Source: Pomphorhynchus laevis (taxonomy: Eukaryota > Acanthocephala > Palaeacanthocephala > Echinorhynchida > Pomphorhynchidae). Taken from it: a stretch of 64,000 bases of DNA. Positions 35,005 to 47,101 of this stretch are shown here, in pieces. The notes under the pieces are model-generated. The model searched no databases. It was not told the DNA's origin and worked only from the letters and a program-made list of their open reading frames with translations. The stretch spans positions 1 through 64,000 of the forward strand of contig WNNJ02000516.1 of assembly GCA_012934845.2 (NCBI GenBank), given 5' to 3'. Numbering within the stretch: position 1 is the stretch's first letter; each line of letters opens with the position of its first letter. Both the position numbers and the translations under genes were made by a program.

Positions 35005-35615
35005 ATAGAAAGAAATTATGCTCATACAGATTGCAGCTTTAATGGAAAGATTTTACATATTCACGGGAATGATACAGGAAATGTTTATGATGTTGTGGGA
35101 TATGACCATTGGTCTAATACCCTAAAATCCGTAATAAAACATGGAATGAAAAAACGTGTTTGAAATTCAAAAGAAAGGATGCACATAATAATATTTAAAT
35201 CCAGTTCCACTAAACTTCTCTGCTGAGTTCTGAAGGTGTCTCACCCGCGATGGCCCTGTCTGCGGTGTAGAGTTCAGAAGCGTAAGTCCTTTGGAATACG
35301 GGTAGTGGATGGCTCCTTCGGACGAAAGGATGAAGTTTTGAAGGAGGAGAGGTGCTTCGAAAAAGAAGTGAGATATGTAGATTATGCGATAAAACCGCTG
35401 GCATCTGTCTGCTAGAGCTCTCTTCTTGTGTGGTACTGTAATATTACTAAAATTCTCTTGTTTATTTTTAATTCCTTATCTAACTACTATTTCAACTTAT
35501 TGTTATTTATTAAGAAATTCTTTATTTATTTACTTATTTTAACTTGTGAAATATAAAAATAAAACAGTATTTTATTGATCCTGCTCTAAAATTCCAAATT
35601 ATTTAAAGGATGGAT
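35005..35615. other. No gene recognised; possible LINE tail
   Basis: 35,005-35,170 extends the degenerate repeat of the preceding frame. 35,205-35,410 is less AT-rich than its surroundings but has no recognisable protein. 35,505-35,560 (AAATTCTTTATTTATTTACT) resembles the LINE B6 3' tail, so this may be the end of a diverged LINE; unproven. Confidence 0.35.
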
Positions 35616-35619
35616 CAGC

Positions 35620-35835
35620 ATAAGTTACTTTACAGAAGAATGCAACACATTTCCGACAAAAATATATACCCGTTACGTCGATGAAATATTTATCAGATAT
35701 GACAAGCCTATAGAACTTGAAAACTTGAGAATTGCACTTGAAGCTGATTCTTGCCTCAAATTTACTAACGAAAATGAAATTGATGATCTTATAAGCTTTC
35801 TGGATATTAAAATCACTCGATTACCGAATTGATTT
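35620..35835 (+). mobile_element. Penelope-like RT fragment, second lineage (PLE-2)
   Basis: Translation gives YTRYVDEIFIRYDKPIELEN, then LKFTNENEIDDLISFLDIKI. This matches the Penelope RT catalytic region (Y-x-DD motif, here VDEI) followed by the conserved LKFT...FLDI block. The sequence is clearly different from PLE-1 (YIDDICVFNS). It is only about 70 codons long and one catalytic Asp is replaced by Glu, so it is a dead fragment. Confidence 0.7.
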
Positions 35836-36239
35836 CAAACCGACGTCTGAAAAGACAACCAACTCGGGAGACTGCATGAATTATGCAAGTATCTCACCAG
35901 CCGTGTATAAACTAGCAGTCGTTGAGACAATGCACCATCGAGCCAACATGATTTCACGAAGTTGATTTTTCGAAATGATTCTATAGGATCCGACACTGTA
36001 CAAGGAAGAAACAGGACCTGCCAAGCCGTATGTGTGAGCACTTCGAAATGTTTAATATTCGGCCGAGGTTAACACTCCACGAATGAACCCTATTAATATT
36101 ACGCCGTAATATTAATTCGGATATAGTCTTTTTCAAATAGGGCCTCACAAGATATTAAACAATAAAGGTACTAGTACAGTAACCTCAGTAACTATTGACG
36201 TAATTAAACGTAACTTGGATTCTTTCCATGATACTTTCT

Positions 36240-36610
36240 TCTGGACATAGATTAAATCATACTAACATGTAGACAAAACGTTGGTAAGGCAAGAACATCC
36301 TTTTTGAAACCATGTTGAATAGAGCTATGCTTCTATGATGACCAAGTGATCGATCATGTAATCGTAAATAATCTTTTCGAGTACCTTACCCTGATAACTT
36401 GCAAGTCGTATAGCTCAATTGCTGTCAGCTAAACGCTGGCCACCTTTTTGAACACCGACACCAGTACTGTACACTTCCATTCAGAAGTTATTTGCATGCT
36501 ATCCAAAAATGCCTGAAACAAGCTAGTGACTAAAGGAGTCAAAGGTTAACTCAATAATTTAAGTAGATACGGATAAATGTCATCGAGGTCTGAAGAAGAT
36601 GACTCTTTTT
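36240..36610 (-). mobile_element. LINE RT fragment, CR1-like
   Basis: In minus-strand frames: LDDIYPYLLKLLS, LTPLVTSLFQAFLDSMQITS followed by EWKCTVLVSVFKK, and HGFKKGCSCLTNVL. These match the finger region of CR1-group reverse transcriptases (PxxLK, SLxxGxxPxxWKxAxVxPxFKKG, QHGFRKGRSCLTNLL). It may belong to the same family as the 365-1440 fragment, which starts just after this region. Several stops and frame shifts are present. Confidence 0.6.
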
Positions 36611-37195
36611 TAGTTATTAAGAAATTTTTAAGTTATTTTTAGTGATTAGGAACGACTCTTGACTGTTGAACCTTGACTGTTATTAAACACAGGGTCAGTT
36701 GAACGATAAAATAAAATATCGAATACAGTATTAAGGACGTACTGACTTATTACATGAAAAATCTTTGTTTTATCTAGTTTTCAAAGAGCAGTGCACTATG
36801 ATAACTAAGAAAGACTTCCAATATTTGTATACCAAATAACAAAATTACTACGACTACTAGCAACAACCAGTGAACGAATAGGTGAGATCGAACTAATAAC
36901 ATCAGAAAAATCAAGAGTTGGTTTTTGGCAAGTCACTTTAATGCTAGTATCTAAATCCTTTAATATGACCTAACGATATGTTGGTCATCATTTCATCACA
37001 AAAAATTTGTTAATACAAATTAATTTTTGTTTGACATCCGGGAATTTAAGATTCTATTCTGGAGTAAGATTCTCTATAATACATTTAGAAATGCCTTTTA
37101 AATAGTAGCTGCAATTTAAGGTAAGTTTTGCATGGTCAGATGAATTAAGATAACTATAAAAGGTATAGGATTGTCGTCCTGTATATCTATCCGTA
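36611..37195. other. No gene recognised
   Basis: AT-rich sequence between LINE fragments, possibly including decayed flanks of the RT fragment. Nothing supportable. Confidence 0.45.
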
Positions 37196-38222
37196 TCTTC
37201 CTCTGAAGAGGAAGATACGTATCTTCCGATAACGAATTAGGTCATGAGAGTCAACTTGGGGAGCCTGGATGGAATTCCCAAGTTGACCAAATAAATACTT
37301 AACTAGGTTTTCAAGACGCTCGATGGATTCCTGATATCTGGCATTCATGAACTTCATAATGTCAGCAACAAAATACTTTCTTCTTTATTCCCGTCTGTGA
37401 CAGCTGCAGCAAAACTGTTGTGTTATGGCATATACGGCCTGTGCATTTTTGGTGGTTTTTAAAGTGGATACATTTTTTGACCATGCGAGGTGCTCACCCC
37501 CACAGTTCAAGCAGCACGGTTTACTCTCTCATTTGGTTCGATGTATCGTACTTGATCCGCATATCCCGCATTTCAAGGGCGAGGAGCAACTTGATGACTT
37601 GTGTTCCAACTGGTGGCAGTTATTACAGTGGCTGTAAGTTACTGTATCTATCTCCAATATAGTAAATTTCAAATTGTACCCATAAAGGGTTACATGAAGT
37701 GTTCATTTAAATTTGAGCAACATCCATCGGTGAGCTGCATAACCCTACCAGTATAAGAATACCATTCTTGCTGGTGACAAAGCGGATGTTGTAGATGTTA
37801 TATTCTTTATTTAGAATTGCTACATCTTCCGTGAAATATGTAGGGTTATTATGAATTTAACTGATGACATAATTGGTTATGATAAAATGGTGGCTATATC
37901 CGAGAATCAGCCGTTGAGTAATTCGGTATAAGATCTGGCCAAGTCAGGGGAGGCGAAGGATATTTTAACTTCGCCTTCATATTTTTGAGTGTATTGAATA
38001 TAATTCGCTTATTAAATTGGTTAATGAAGTCTCTTTAAAAAATGTTAATTAGATTTTGCCTCTCTTGAGGCTTCAATAACTTGATCACTATTTATTTCAC
38101 CAACTTGGGTACACGGGGAGTTCCCCATCGAGAGGATTACCCAAAATAAACAAATCTTTACTTGTTTAACAGGAAAAAGCGATTTTCTGGAATTGTTTGA
38201 AAGTTCCGACATGTTACTTTTT
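37196..38222 (-). mobile_element. LINE family B, copy 7 (B7), 5' part only
   Basis: Minus-strand ORF1 remnants run from a start near 38,213 (ATG TCG GAA C) down to about 37,250. Zinc-knuckle traces and the TTACAGTGG(G/C)-type knuckle DNA seen in other copies lie near 37,600-37,640. A scrap of ORF2 (CGAATTAGGTCATGAGAG, 37,224-37,241) is joined directly to ORF1 sequence, so the middle was deleted. An imperfect palindrome, TATCTTCCTCTGAAGAGGAAGATA, lies at 37,193-37,216. Confidence 0.65.
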
Positions 38223-38385
38223 TAAACTTAAAGGTTTTTTAATAAATAACAACTGATAAGAAATAATTAAAAACAAAGCATGCAGAAAAACAATCAAAAA
38301 TAGCCAGTCGTTAAAAATTTATTCGCTTCTTTAACTTTGTTACGGCCTCAGGTCCATCAAGATCTGAGCCCTTACCACTTTTTCG
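38223..38385 (-). mobile_element. LINE family B, 3' tail (B8)
   Basis: About 160 bp of LINE B 3' UTR (minus strand; GGCCTCAGGTCCATCAAGATCTGAGCCC matches 21,420-21,450 of B4 in type). It lies directly head to tail with the B7 5' end. It is the smallest 5'-truncated copy and shows the same junction style as the full-length copies. Confidence 0.65.
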
Positions 38386-38528
38386 TTGGTGATTTATTGA
38401 TATTGTTTAGCCATTACGTACAGCATTAATAAACGTTCAAACAATTTTTAGATTATAAAAATGTGCGGTACATCGCTTTGATAAAAATAAGATAATACAG
38501 TTTTACACACGGCCTTGTTATATTATTA

Positions 38529-38891
38529 ATGGTTAATACAATCTTAATGATAATTATTTGGCTCAATCATTTGCTCTGTAATCATTTGGCTCAACCGTAT
38601 TCTCAATCCAGCGCTGTGGCATCTTTCGTTTTCCATGAGTCCCGTAAAAGATCCAAATATGAGGACCGCGTAATCACAGTGGAACGTGGCGTTTTTAAGC
38701 TCGTTGTCTTCTCGGCGACTGGATGTGCAGGTTCGGATGCAAATCAATTAATTCGTAGAGTAGCAGCAAGGATGGCATTATCGTCAGACCTATCCTACGC
38801 GGACTGTACCAGAACGATAAGAAGTCGGTTGGCATTCTGTCTGGTGAGGGCTGCATCGCATTATATCCACGGCTATCGGAGGATGTCGTGA
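38529..38891 (+). CDS. ORF of 120 residues, retroelement C-terminal-like
   Basis: The first 35 residues are probably not genuine. From residue about 40 the sequence reads KYEDRVITVERGVFKLVVFS then ATGCAGSDANQLIRRVAARM, and ends with TRTIRSRLAFCLVRAASHYIHGYRR. The pattern (ERV..VE.G.F.PLVFS.TGG..., RRLA..., R.RLSF.LLR...RG.R) resembles a C-terminal domain found repeatedly in uncharacterised, probably retroelement-derived proteins of invertebrates. That link is from memory and uncertain. No start codon or partner domain nearby supports an active gene. Confidence 0.4.
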   Translation: MVNTILMIIIWLNHLLCNHLAQPYSQSSAVASFVFHESRKRSKYEDRVITVERGVFKLVVFSATGCAGSDANQLIRRVAARMALSSDLSYADCTRTIRSRLAFCLVRAASHYIHGYRRMS

Positions 38892-40250
38892 TCAAAAATA
38901 AAACGTTTTCACTTTCAATGACATGCTGAAGACAATAATAAAGTGGACCCACTTGCGGGTAACCCAAAATTGTATAATTCTATAATAAAAAAATCATAAA
39001 AAATCTTAATGATAATTCAATTATGTATACAATAATGTACAAAGAAAATAGTTAACTTTTATATGATTGATACTTGAAAACAAGACGACGAGTTTGCGTA
39101 ATTGCCTTTTTAAACGACGCCTGTTATTTTTAAAGATAAAGAACACCTATTTTACTTCAACAACCAACATTTTATATAATTGTCTAACTTAAAAAAGCGT
39201 TTCCTATTTACGATAAATATTGTGTATGTTAATAATTGCTGAAAATATTAAAATATTTATTTTATTGTTGGTGTTATACTTGAAATTCCGACAATTTGGC
39301 AATATTTAAAGGAAAGCTGGTGGATGCGTATCTGTAATTTGCAGGAAAACTTTACAATTTTATCTGTATATGTCGTCAACTAACCTTTAATTTATTTTAT
39401 ATTTTTAGCATCGCGATGCAACTGAAAAGAGCAGATACATAAAACAAGTTGCCTAATGTTCCTATTAAATACATATTCGACTTTATCAAAATATAGCATC
39501 ATTCGATCAAAAAGTAGACCCAATTGTTAAGGTGTCTTTGTTAAGAAACAGAGTCGCCATCGATAAATTCTAAATTCGCATGTTGCAATTGTTCAGTGAT
39601 TGTATATTATGTTTCATGATTTTTTATACTAAAAACTATCTGTAAGGATTCAAAATTCGTTTCTTTAAGAATTCAATACTAGTTATAAAATCGTTCTAAA
39701 TTGAGAATAAATCGCAATCAAGTAAATCGATTTTTAAATTAACGGAATCCACTTGGAATAAAATACCAGAAGACCCAGTATCGGTGATATTGATTTATTA
39801 TCATTTTGTATTGAATAATTGATAATTAGCTGCGTGCGACCGGATATAGTTTAAAAAAGAAAAAAAAACTTAATTTGAACTTAATTAATTTTGATCACTC
39901 GTTGTTAAATTGTAAAATTAAATCTAAGCCATTAATTTCTGATTTTAATCTAAAATGTATATATATAAATCTGCTGATTTGAAATTGTTAAACTGTTAAC
40001 ATTGATATCACACGATAATATGGTATTCCGCTAGTAGTACTATTCAATGATATTATTTTTAAGAAAATATCGAAACTTAATTAGTTATGTTTTAGATGGT
40101 GGCAGTTTATTTTTATTGTTTTGTGGATGTATATCTATAATATTTTTATTGTATTTACATAGATATTGCTTAATTCCAACAATTGATTATTGATTATTAT
40201 TATTATTTTGAAATTGATTATTTAACGAGGTTGTTTAAACATAATATAAT
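38892..40250. other. AT-rich region without recognisable features
   Basis: No ORF with recognisable homology, no long repeats and no satellite units were seen. Short ATT-rich simple sequence occurs at 40,185-40,210. Confidence 0.55.
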
Positions 40251-40399
40251 AGTAAATCCTTTTGATAGCTCATTTATGTCAAATTCGATTTGATATAAAA
40301 ATAATCCATTTATATCAAATTCAGACAAGCGATAGCTTGGTGTTGTCTACGCTTCTCGAATTATCGAAAAGATCCATTCATATCAAATTCAGATAAAGC

Positions 40400-41540
<1,141 letters not shown>

Positions 41541-41560
41541 ATATAACCTTATAAAAATTA

Positions 41561-42297
41561 TCCTATATATTGGTAAGAGCGAAAAATCGCTTGAAACTGT
41601 GGTCTAGGAGCCAGAGCTGACTACGATTGATTTTTCATCCATATTTGCTGCTAAATAACTGGACTTCGATCATCAGCTCCATCAGTCTAATGTATCATTC
41701 CGAGACGTTCCTAACCACCCAGCAATCATCGTCAGTCGAATGAAGTGGTTAGGGTACGTTTCGACTGCTTTTGTGATAACTATAAAGACACCAGCAATTC
41801 CTCACGATGCTATACGAAACTCAGGTGCATAAAGCGTTTTTACTGGCTTGTTGCGTGTGTGGACCTTCTAGTTATTCTTTATATGCACAAATGCGTATCC
41901 GTTGGTTACGAGGGCACTGAATCTCTCACAGGATTCCGAAAGGAATACGTTTTTTATATATTGGTAAGTGCGAAAAATCGCTTGTAACTGTGGTCCAGGA
42001 GGCAAACTGGCTACGATTGATTTTAAATCCATGTGTGCTGCTAAATACCTGGACTTTGATCATCAGCTCCATCAGTCTAATGTATCACTCCGAGACGCTC
42101 CTAACCACCCAGCAGTCATCGTCAGTCGGATGAAGTGGTTAGGGTGCGTTTCGACTGCTTTTGTGATAACTGTAAAGACACCAGCAATTCCTCACGATGC
42201 TAGACGAAACTCAGGTGCATAAAGCGTTTTTACTGGCTTGTTGCGTGTGTGGACCTTCTAGTTATTCTTTATATGCACAAATGCATATCCGTTGGTG
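41561..42297 (-). repeat. Satellite A tandem array (391-bp period)
   Basis: Two consecutive units start TTGGTAAG at 41,570 and 41,961, giving a 391-bp period. The units are over 90 percent identical by eye. Strand is that of the hammerhead-like motif. Each unit also contains a block CTCACAGGATTCC that resembles GGATCCTGTGAGAAA of satellite B read on the opposite strand, so the two satellites are distantly related. Short ORFs inside are not considered genes. Confidence 0.9.
42085..42158 (-). ncRNA. Hammerhead-like motif, order A-B-C (satellite A)
   Basis: On the minus strand: stem II half GCAGTC, GAAA, stem III half CGCACCCTAACCAC, stem I half TCATCCGA, CTGACGA, stem II half GACTGC, stem III half GTGGTTAGGAGCG, TC at the predicted cut, then stem I half TCGGAGTGA. 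Stem II is 6 bp perfect, and stem III pairs nine consecutive bases plus the inner GCG. All invariant core bases (CUGANGA, GAAA, UH with H = C) are present. Equivalent motifs with varying decay occur at about 1,624-1,696, 41,690-41,770, 42,404-42,475, 49,975-50,030 and 52,305-52,370. Confidence 0.65.
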
Positions 42298-42329
42298 TTG
42301 TACCGTTGGTTTTTATCCGTTGTTATACG

Positions 42330-42545
42330 AAGTTCAGGTGTTCTGCACATGAGCTTCGTATAGCATCGTGAGGAATTGCTGGTGTCTTTATAGTTATCAC
42401 AAAAGCAGTCGAAACGTACCCTAACCACTTCATCCGACCGGCGATGACTGTTGGGTGGTTAAGAACGTCTACCCATACATTAGACTAATGGAACTGATGA
42501 TCGAAGTCCACTTATTGAGCAGCAAATATGGATTAATCAAATCGG
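42330..42545 (+). repeat. Satellite A unit in inverted orientation
   Basis: Reverse complement of part of the neighbouring units (GAGCTTCGTATAGCATCGTG through AGCAGCAAATATGGAT). With the array to its left it forms a head-to-head inversion centred near 42,300-42,330. Its hammerhead-like core reads CCGGCGA instead of CTGACGA, so it is decayed. It is cut off by a PLE tail. Confidence 0.85.
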
Positions 42546-44220
42546 ATAACTGAGTCTACGTATTTAATATAATTATAAACTAAACAAAACATAATAATGA
42601 TAAATCAAAAAGTAATAATTAAATAATAAAATTAATAATTCCGCAGTCGTATCTTCCCTTTACACTGGAAATCCGCAATCGTTCGTCCCCTCCTTAAGAA
42701 ACAATCGCTCGACCCCTCCATCCCTTCTAGCTATCGCCCCATTTCACTACTCTACTCTTTCTAAGCTCTTAGAACGCCTCATCTTTATACAGATCAACGC
42801 TTATCTCTCCTAATCCAATCTGTACCCGCATTTCCAATCCGCTTTCCACTCTAATCACTCCACAGAAATCGAATGCATAAAAGTGTACAACGACTTACTC
42901 ATTTCTCGAGGCAAGGTTCTATATAGTGTTCTTATCTCCCTCGACCTCTCCTCCGCATTCGACATTGTCGACCACTCCGTCCTCCTTTCTCGCGTTCATT
43001 TTACGGCTTTTCTTCCTCCTCCGTAGCTTGGTTCGCCTCATATCTATCCGACCGTTCCTTTCGCGTCTGTTCTAATTCATCATCCTCCCCTCCCATCCCT
43101 ATTTTTTGCGGGGTTCCACAAGGTTCAGTCCTAGGTCCCCTGCTTTTCTCTCTTTTGCTTGGCGATCTCTCTCCATTTATCAAACCTTACTCCTTTAACG
43201 TCATGCAATACGCCGATGACATTCTAATCTATGCTCATGCACCCGCACATCGCATACACGATATCGGCATTTCTGCCTCCAACTGTCTTTCTTCTATCTA
43301 CAAACGTCTCTCCAATCTCCATCTCGTTCTAAACCCTGAAAAGTCCAAAATAATGTGGATCCTCCCCCGTAAACCAAACATATCTCCTCCCACTGTATAT
43401 TTTGCCTCATCGATCATCCCCATAGTCCACAATCTCACTTTCTTAGGCTTCTATTTCGATGATCACCTTTCCCTTAAACCCTTCGTCCGTGACAAGGTCC
43501 GCTCATCTAAATTAATTCTCCGTGACATCTGCCGTATCCGCCCCCTTATCGACTTCCGTTCTTGTATGTCTCTTCTTTCATCGCTTCTTTTTCCTAAAAT
43601 CGATTACTGCCTTAGGCTTTTCACCAATTCTCCAAAATCCATCATCCTACCCCTACAACGAATAATCAACACCGCCGTTTGAGTGCTCTTTCGTCTCCGT
43701 CGCTTCGACCACACATCCACATATTTTGCCCAACTCTCCTGTCCCATGATCCACATCCACATCAAACTCCCCCTTCTTCTCGTTACTTTTCGTCTCATCG
43801 CTGTCGGCTCCCCATCGTTTATCAACCTTCCTTTCTTAGACGATACTCGCCCCACCTCGCTATCGCTTCGTTCATGTCATACCCTCTTACTCCACGTTCC
43901 TAATTACTCCAACAACTACGGTCTTCGATCATTCCTCGTCGCCGCCTCACTCGCCTGGAATCAACTCCCTCTCGACATCCTCCGCGTCCCCTCCTTTATC
44001 ACATTCAAACATCTCCTCCGTTCACACGTTCTCGACACCTGATTTACAGTTTTGCTTTGTTGTGGTCATGTAAGCGTGCGCTGGCACACATTTGACACTT
44101 TAAAATAAATCCTTTTTTTAATTGTTTTTAGATTTTCAAAAATTTAAATCAAGTTAAAATAAAAAAAACTGAAATTTAAAATAAACGTCATTTTTATTGA
44201 TTGACTAATAAATAACAGAA
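42546..44220 (-). mobile_element. PLE-1 3' tail interrupted by LINE A copy 2
   Basis: The left part (42,546-42,645) begins with the reverse of the PLE terminus (AACTGAGTCTACGTATTTAA) and stops at AATAAAATTAATAATT. The right part (44,118-44,220) continues the same element (TTTTTAGATTTTCAAAAATT and onward to AATAAATAACAGA). The LINE A copy lies between, and a short AATT is shared at both joints. The PLE tail itself interrupts satellite A, giving three nested layers. Confidence 0.8.
42646..44117 (+). mobile_element. LINE family A, copy 2 (RT to 3' end)
   Basis: 5'-truncated LINE A. RT starts within FPLHWKSAIVRPLLKKQSLD, continues through SLDLSSAFDIVDHSV, GVPQGSVLGPLLFSLLLGDL and the open frame 43155-43682 (NVMQYADDILIYAHAP, LNPEKSKIMWILPRK, FLGFYFDDHLSLKPFV). 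After a TGA at 43,679-43,681 it runs on in 43683-44042 with the C-terminal domain (LLLHVPNYSNNYGLRSFLVA, ASLAWNQLPLDI). The 3' end is GCGCTGGCACACATTTGACACTTTAAAATAAA. It has fewer breaks (about four) than the copy at 4.3-8.7 kb, and the last 360 codons are nearly open. Confidence 0.87.
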
Positions 44221-44221
44221 A

Positions 44222-44502
44222 AATTGATTCAAAATCAATTTAAAATCAATTAAAAATCAATTTAATCTATTATGAAAAATCAATCGTAGCCAGCTTTGGC
44301 TCCTGGACCACAGTTTCAAGCGATTTTTCACAATAACAATTTATAAAATTACGCATTCCTTTTGGAATCCTGTGAGAAATTCAGTGCCCTCGTAATCAAC
44401 GGATACGCATTTGTGCCTTATATAAAGAACAACTAGAAAGTCCACACACGCAATAAGCCAGTAAAAACGCTTCTGCACCTGAGCTTCGTATAGCATCGTG
44501 AG
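44222..44502 (+). repeat. Satellite A, continuation after PLE insertion
   Basis: Reverse-complement satellite A sequence (AATCAATCGTAGCCAGC, GGCTCCTGGACCACAG, GGAATCCTGTGAGAAA) joined at AGCATCGTGAGG (44,503) directly to satellite B. A short run of AAAATCAATTT repeats (44,226-44,270) lies at the left edge. The part carrying the hammerhead-like motif is missing. Confidence 0.8.
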
Positions 44503-45236
44503 GTTTCATAATCGTGAATTCAGTTTCATAATCGTAGATTTTGCCAAAAACCAGAGTTCGATTACATGCAGAGCAGACTTCCTTATAGCTCTTAGACGAG
44601 CTGATGGTAGCCGGCAGCACTTATCACTGGGTTGAACTACCATAAGTCGTTTCGGCTGCCTTGTGATATATTTAAAAGGCATCTCCGAGAATTTGCTAAC
44701 TTAGCAGCAGGGCATAGCCTCGATAAACTGACAACGTGCTTTCCGAATCATCCTAATTTTATTCGCCAGGAATTTTAATTGCTGTCGCTACTTGCTTTCT
44801 CACAGAATCCCTTTATCGGATACGTTTTTATAATTTGATCGCAGAATGTGTAAAACTGTGCTCCTGGAGCTAAAAAGCTTCACTTTCATAATCGTAGCTT
44901 TTGCCAAAAAGCGGAGTTTGATTACATGCAGATCCGACTTCGTTATTACTCCTAGGCGATCTGATGGTAGACGGCAGCACTCATCAATAGGGTGAACAAC
45001 AATCAGTCGTTTCGGTTGCCTTGTGATATATTTAAAAGGCATTTTTTGGAATTCGCTGACGTGGTAGCATGGGCATAACCTCTTTAAGCAAACCACTTGC
45101 TTTCCGGATCATCCTAATTTATTGGACAAGAAATTTTATTGCTGTCGTTGGTTGTTTTCTCACAGGATCCTTTGAGGATACATTTTAATAATTTTAGAGC
45201 TGAATGGTTCCCATTGTGCTACAGGAGCTTACAAAT
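44503..45236 (-). repeat. Satellite B array, minus orientation (two units)
   Basis: Two units of about 360 bp in the orientation opposite to the main array. The motif of the second keeps GAAAC and a near-complete core (TTGATGA), while the first is decayed (GTGATAA). They meet the plus-oriented array head to head at a PLE tail. Confidence 0.88.
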
Positions 45237-45378
45237 CAAATCAGCTAACTGAGTCTACGTATTTAATATAATTATAAAATAAACAAAACATAAAAATGCC
45301 TAATCAAAGTTTAATAATTAAAAATAAATAAATAATTGTTATAAGATTTTTATAATTTAAATCAAGTTAAAAAAAGGA
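45237..45378 (-). mobile_element. PLE-1 3' tail, short
   Basis: 140 bp: AAATCAGCTAACTGAGTCTA at the PLE terminus, truncated after AATTTAAATCAAGTTAAAAA. It sits exactly between oppositely oriented satellite B units. Confidence 0.82.
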
Positions 45379-47101
45379 TCCTGTGAGCAAACAACCAAAG
45401 TCAGCAATAAAATTTCTTGCCGGATACATTAGGATGATCCGGAAAGCACGTAATTATTTAAAGAGGATATGCCCAATGATACCACGTCAGCGGGTTATCA
45501 GAGTTGCTTTTAAATATATCACAAAGCAGCCGAAACAACTGATGGTAGTTCACCCTACTGACAAGTGCTGCCGGATACCATCAGATCGCTTAGGAGTGAT
45601 AACAAAGTCTGCTCTGCTTGTAATCGAACTCCGGTTTTTCGCAAAACTCATGATTATAAAACTGTAGCTTGTAAGCTCTCGGAGCACAACGAGAACCATT
45701 CAGCTCTTAAATTATAAAAATGTAACTTCGAAATATACTGTGAGAAAACAACCAACGACATCAATAAAATTTTTAACTGAATATATAAGGATGATCCGGA
45801 AAGCACGTGGTTTGTTTAAAGAGGCTATGCCTAGGCTACCATGTCAGCCAATTCTCGGATATGCCTTTTAAATATATCACAAGGCAGTCAAAACGACTGA
45901 TAGTAGTTCACCCTACTGAGGAGTGTTGCCGGCTACAATCAGATCGTCTAGGAGTGATAATGAAATCTGCTCTGCTTGTCGACGAATTTAGGTTTTTGGC
46001 AAAATTCTTGATTTAAAACTGTAGCTTGTAAGCTCCCGGAGCAGAGCGTGAACAATTTAGCTCTTTAATTATAAAAACGTATCCTCAAAAGATCCTATGA
46101 GAAAACAACCAACGCCAGCAATAAAAGTTCCAGCTGAATAAATTAGAATGATCCGGAAAGCATGTGGTTTGTTTAAAAAGGCTATGCCCATGCTACCACG
46201 TTAGCGAATTCCGAGAGATGCCTTTGAAAAATAGATCACAAGGCAGCCGAAACGACTGATGGTGGTTCTACCTACTGAGTGCTGCCGGCTATCATCAGAT
46301 CGTATAGGAGGGATAAAAAGTCTGCTCTGCTTGTAATTGAACTCCGGTTTCTCTCAAAATTCTCGATTGTAAAACTGTAGCGTGTAATCTTCGGAGCATA
46401 GTGTGTAACATTTAGCTCTTAAATTGTATAAATGTATTCTCAAAGAATCCTGTGAGAAATCAACCAACGACAGCAATAAAAATTCCTGCCAAATAAATTA
46501 TGATGATCCGGAAAGCACGTGGTTTGTTTAAAGAGGCTATGCCATGCTACCACGTCAGCGAATTCTCGGAGATGCCTTTTAAATATATCACAAGTCAGCC
46601 GAAACGACTGATGGTCGCCTCCCTATGATGAGTTTTGCCGGCTACCATCAGATCGTCTAGTAGTGATAACGAAGTCTGCTCTGCTTGTAATCGAACTCCG
46701 GTTTTTGGCAAAATTCTTGATTATAAATATGTAGCTTGTAAGCTCTCGGGGCATAGTGTGAACCATTCAGCTCTTAAATTATAAAAATGCATACTCAAAG
46801 GATCCTGTGATAAAACAACCAACGACAGCAATAAAATTTCCTGCCGAATAAATAAGAATGATCCGGAAAGCACGTGGTTTGTTTAAAAAGGTTATGCCCA
46901 TGCTACCACGTCAGCGAATTTAAGGAAATGCTTTTTAAATATATCACAAGGCAACCGATACGACTGATGGTAGTTCCACCCTACTGATGTGTGCTGCCGG
47001 CTATCATCGTATCGTCCAGGATTGATGACGAAGTCTGCTCTGATTGTAATCGAATTCCGGATATTAGCAAAATTCTTTATTTTAAAACTATAGACTATAT
47101 A
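45379..47101 (+). repeat. Satellite B tandem array, first segment
   Basis: About five units of about 355-360 bp. Landmarks per unit: GGATCCTGTGAGAAAACAAC, CCGGAAAGCACGTGGTTTGT, CAAGGCAGCCGAAACGACTG and GCTCTGCTTGTAATCGAACT. Unit identity is about 80-90 percent by eye. Hammerhead-like cores vary: some units keep GAAAC and CTGATGA-like strands, others are mutated. Short frames such as the 45,383 and 45,807 ORFs are only satellite sequence. Confidence 0.92.

Noticed and set aside
41745-42222. ORFs in satellite A units
   Set aside because: The two units give ORFs in different frames; no conserved protein.
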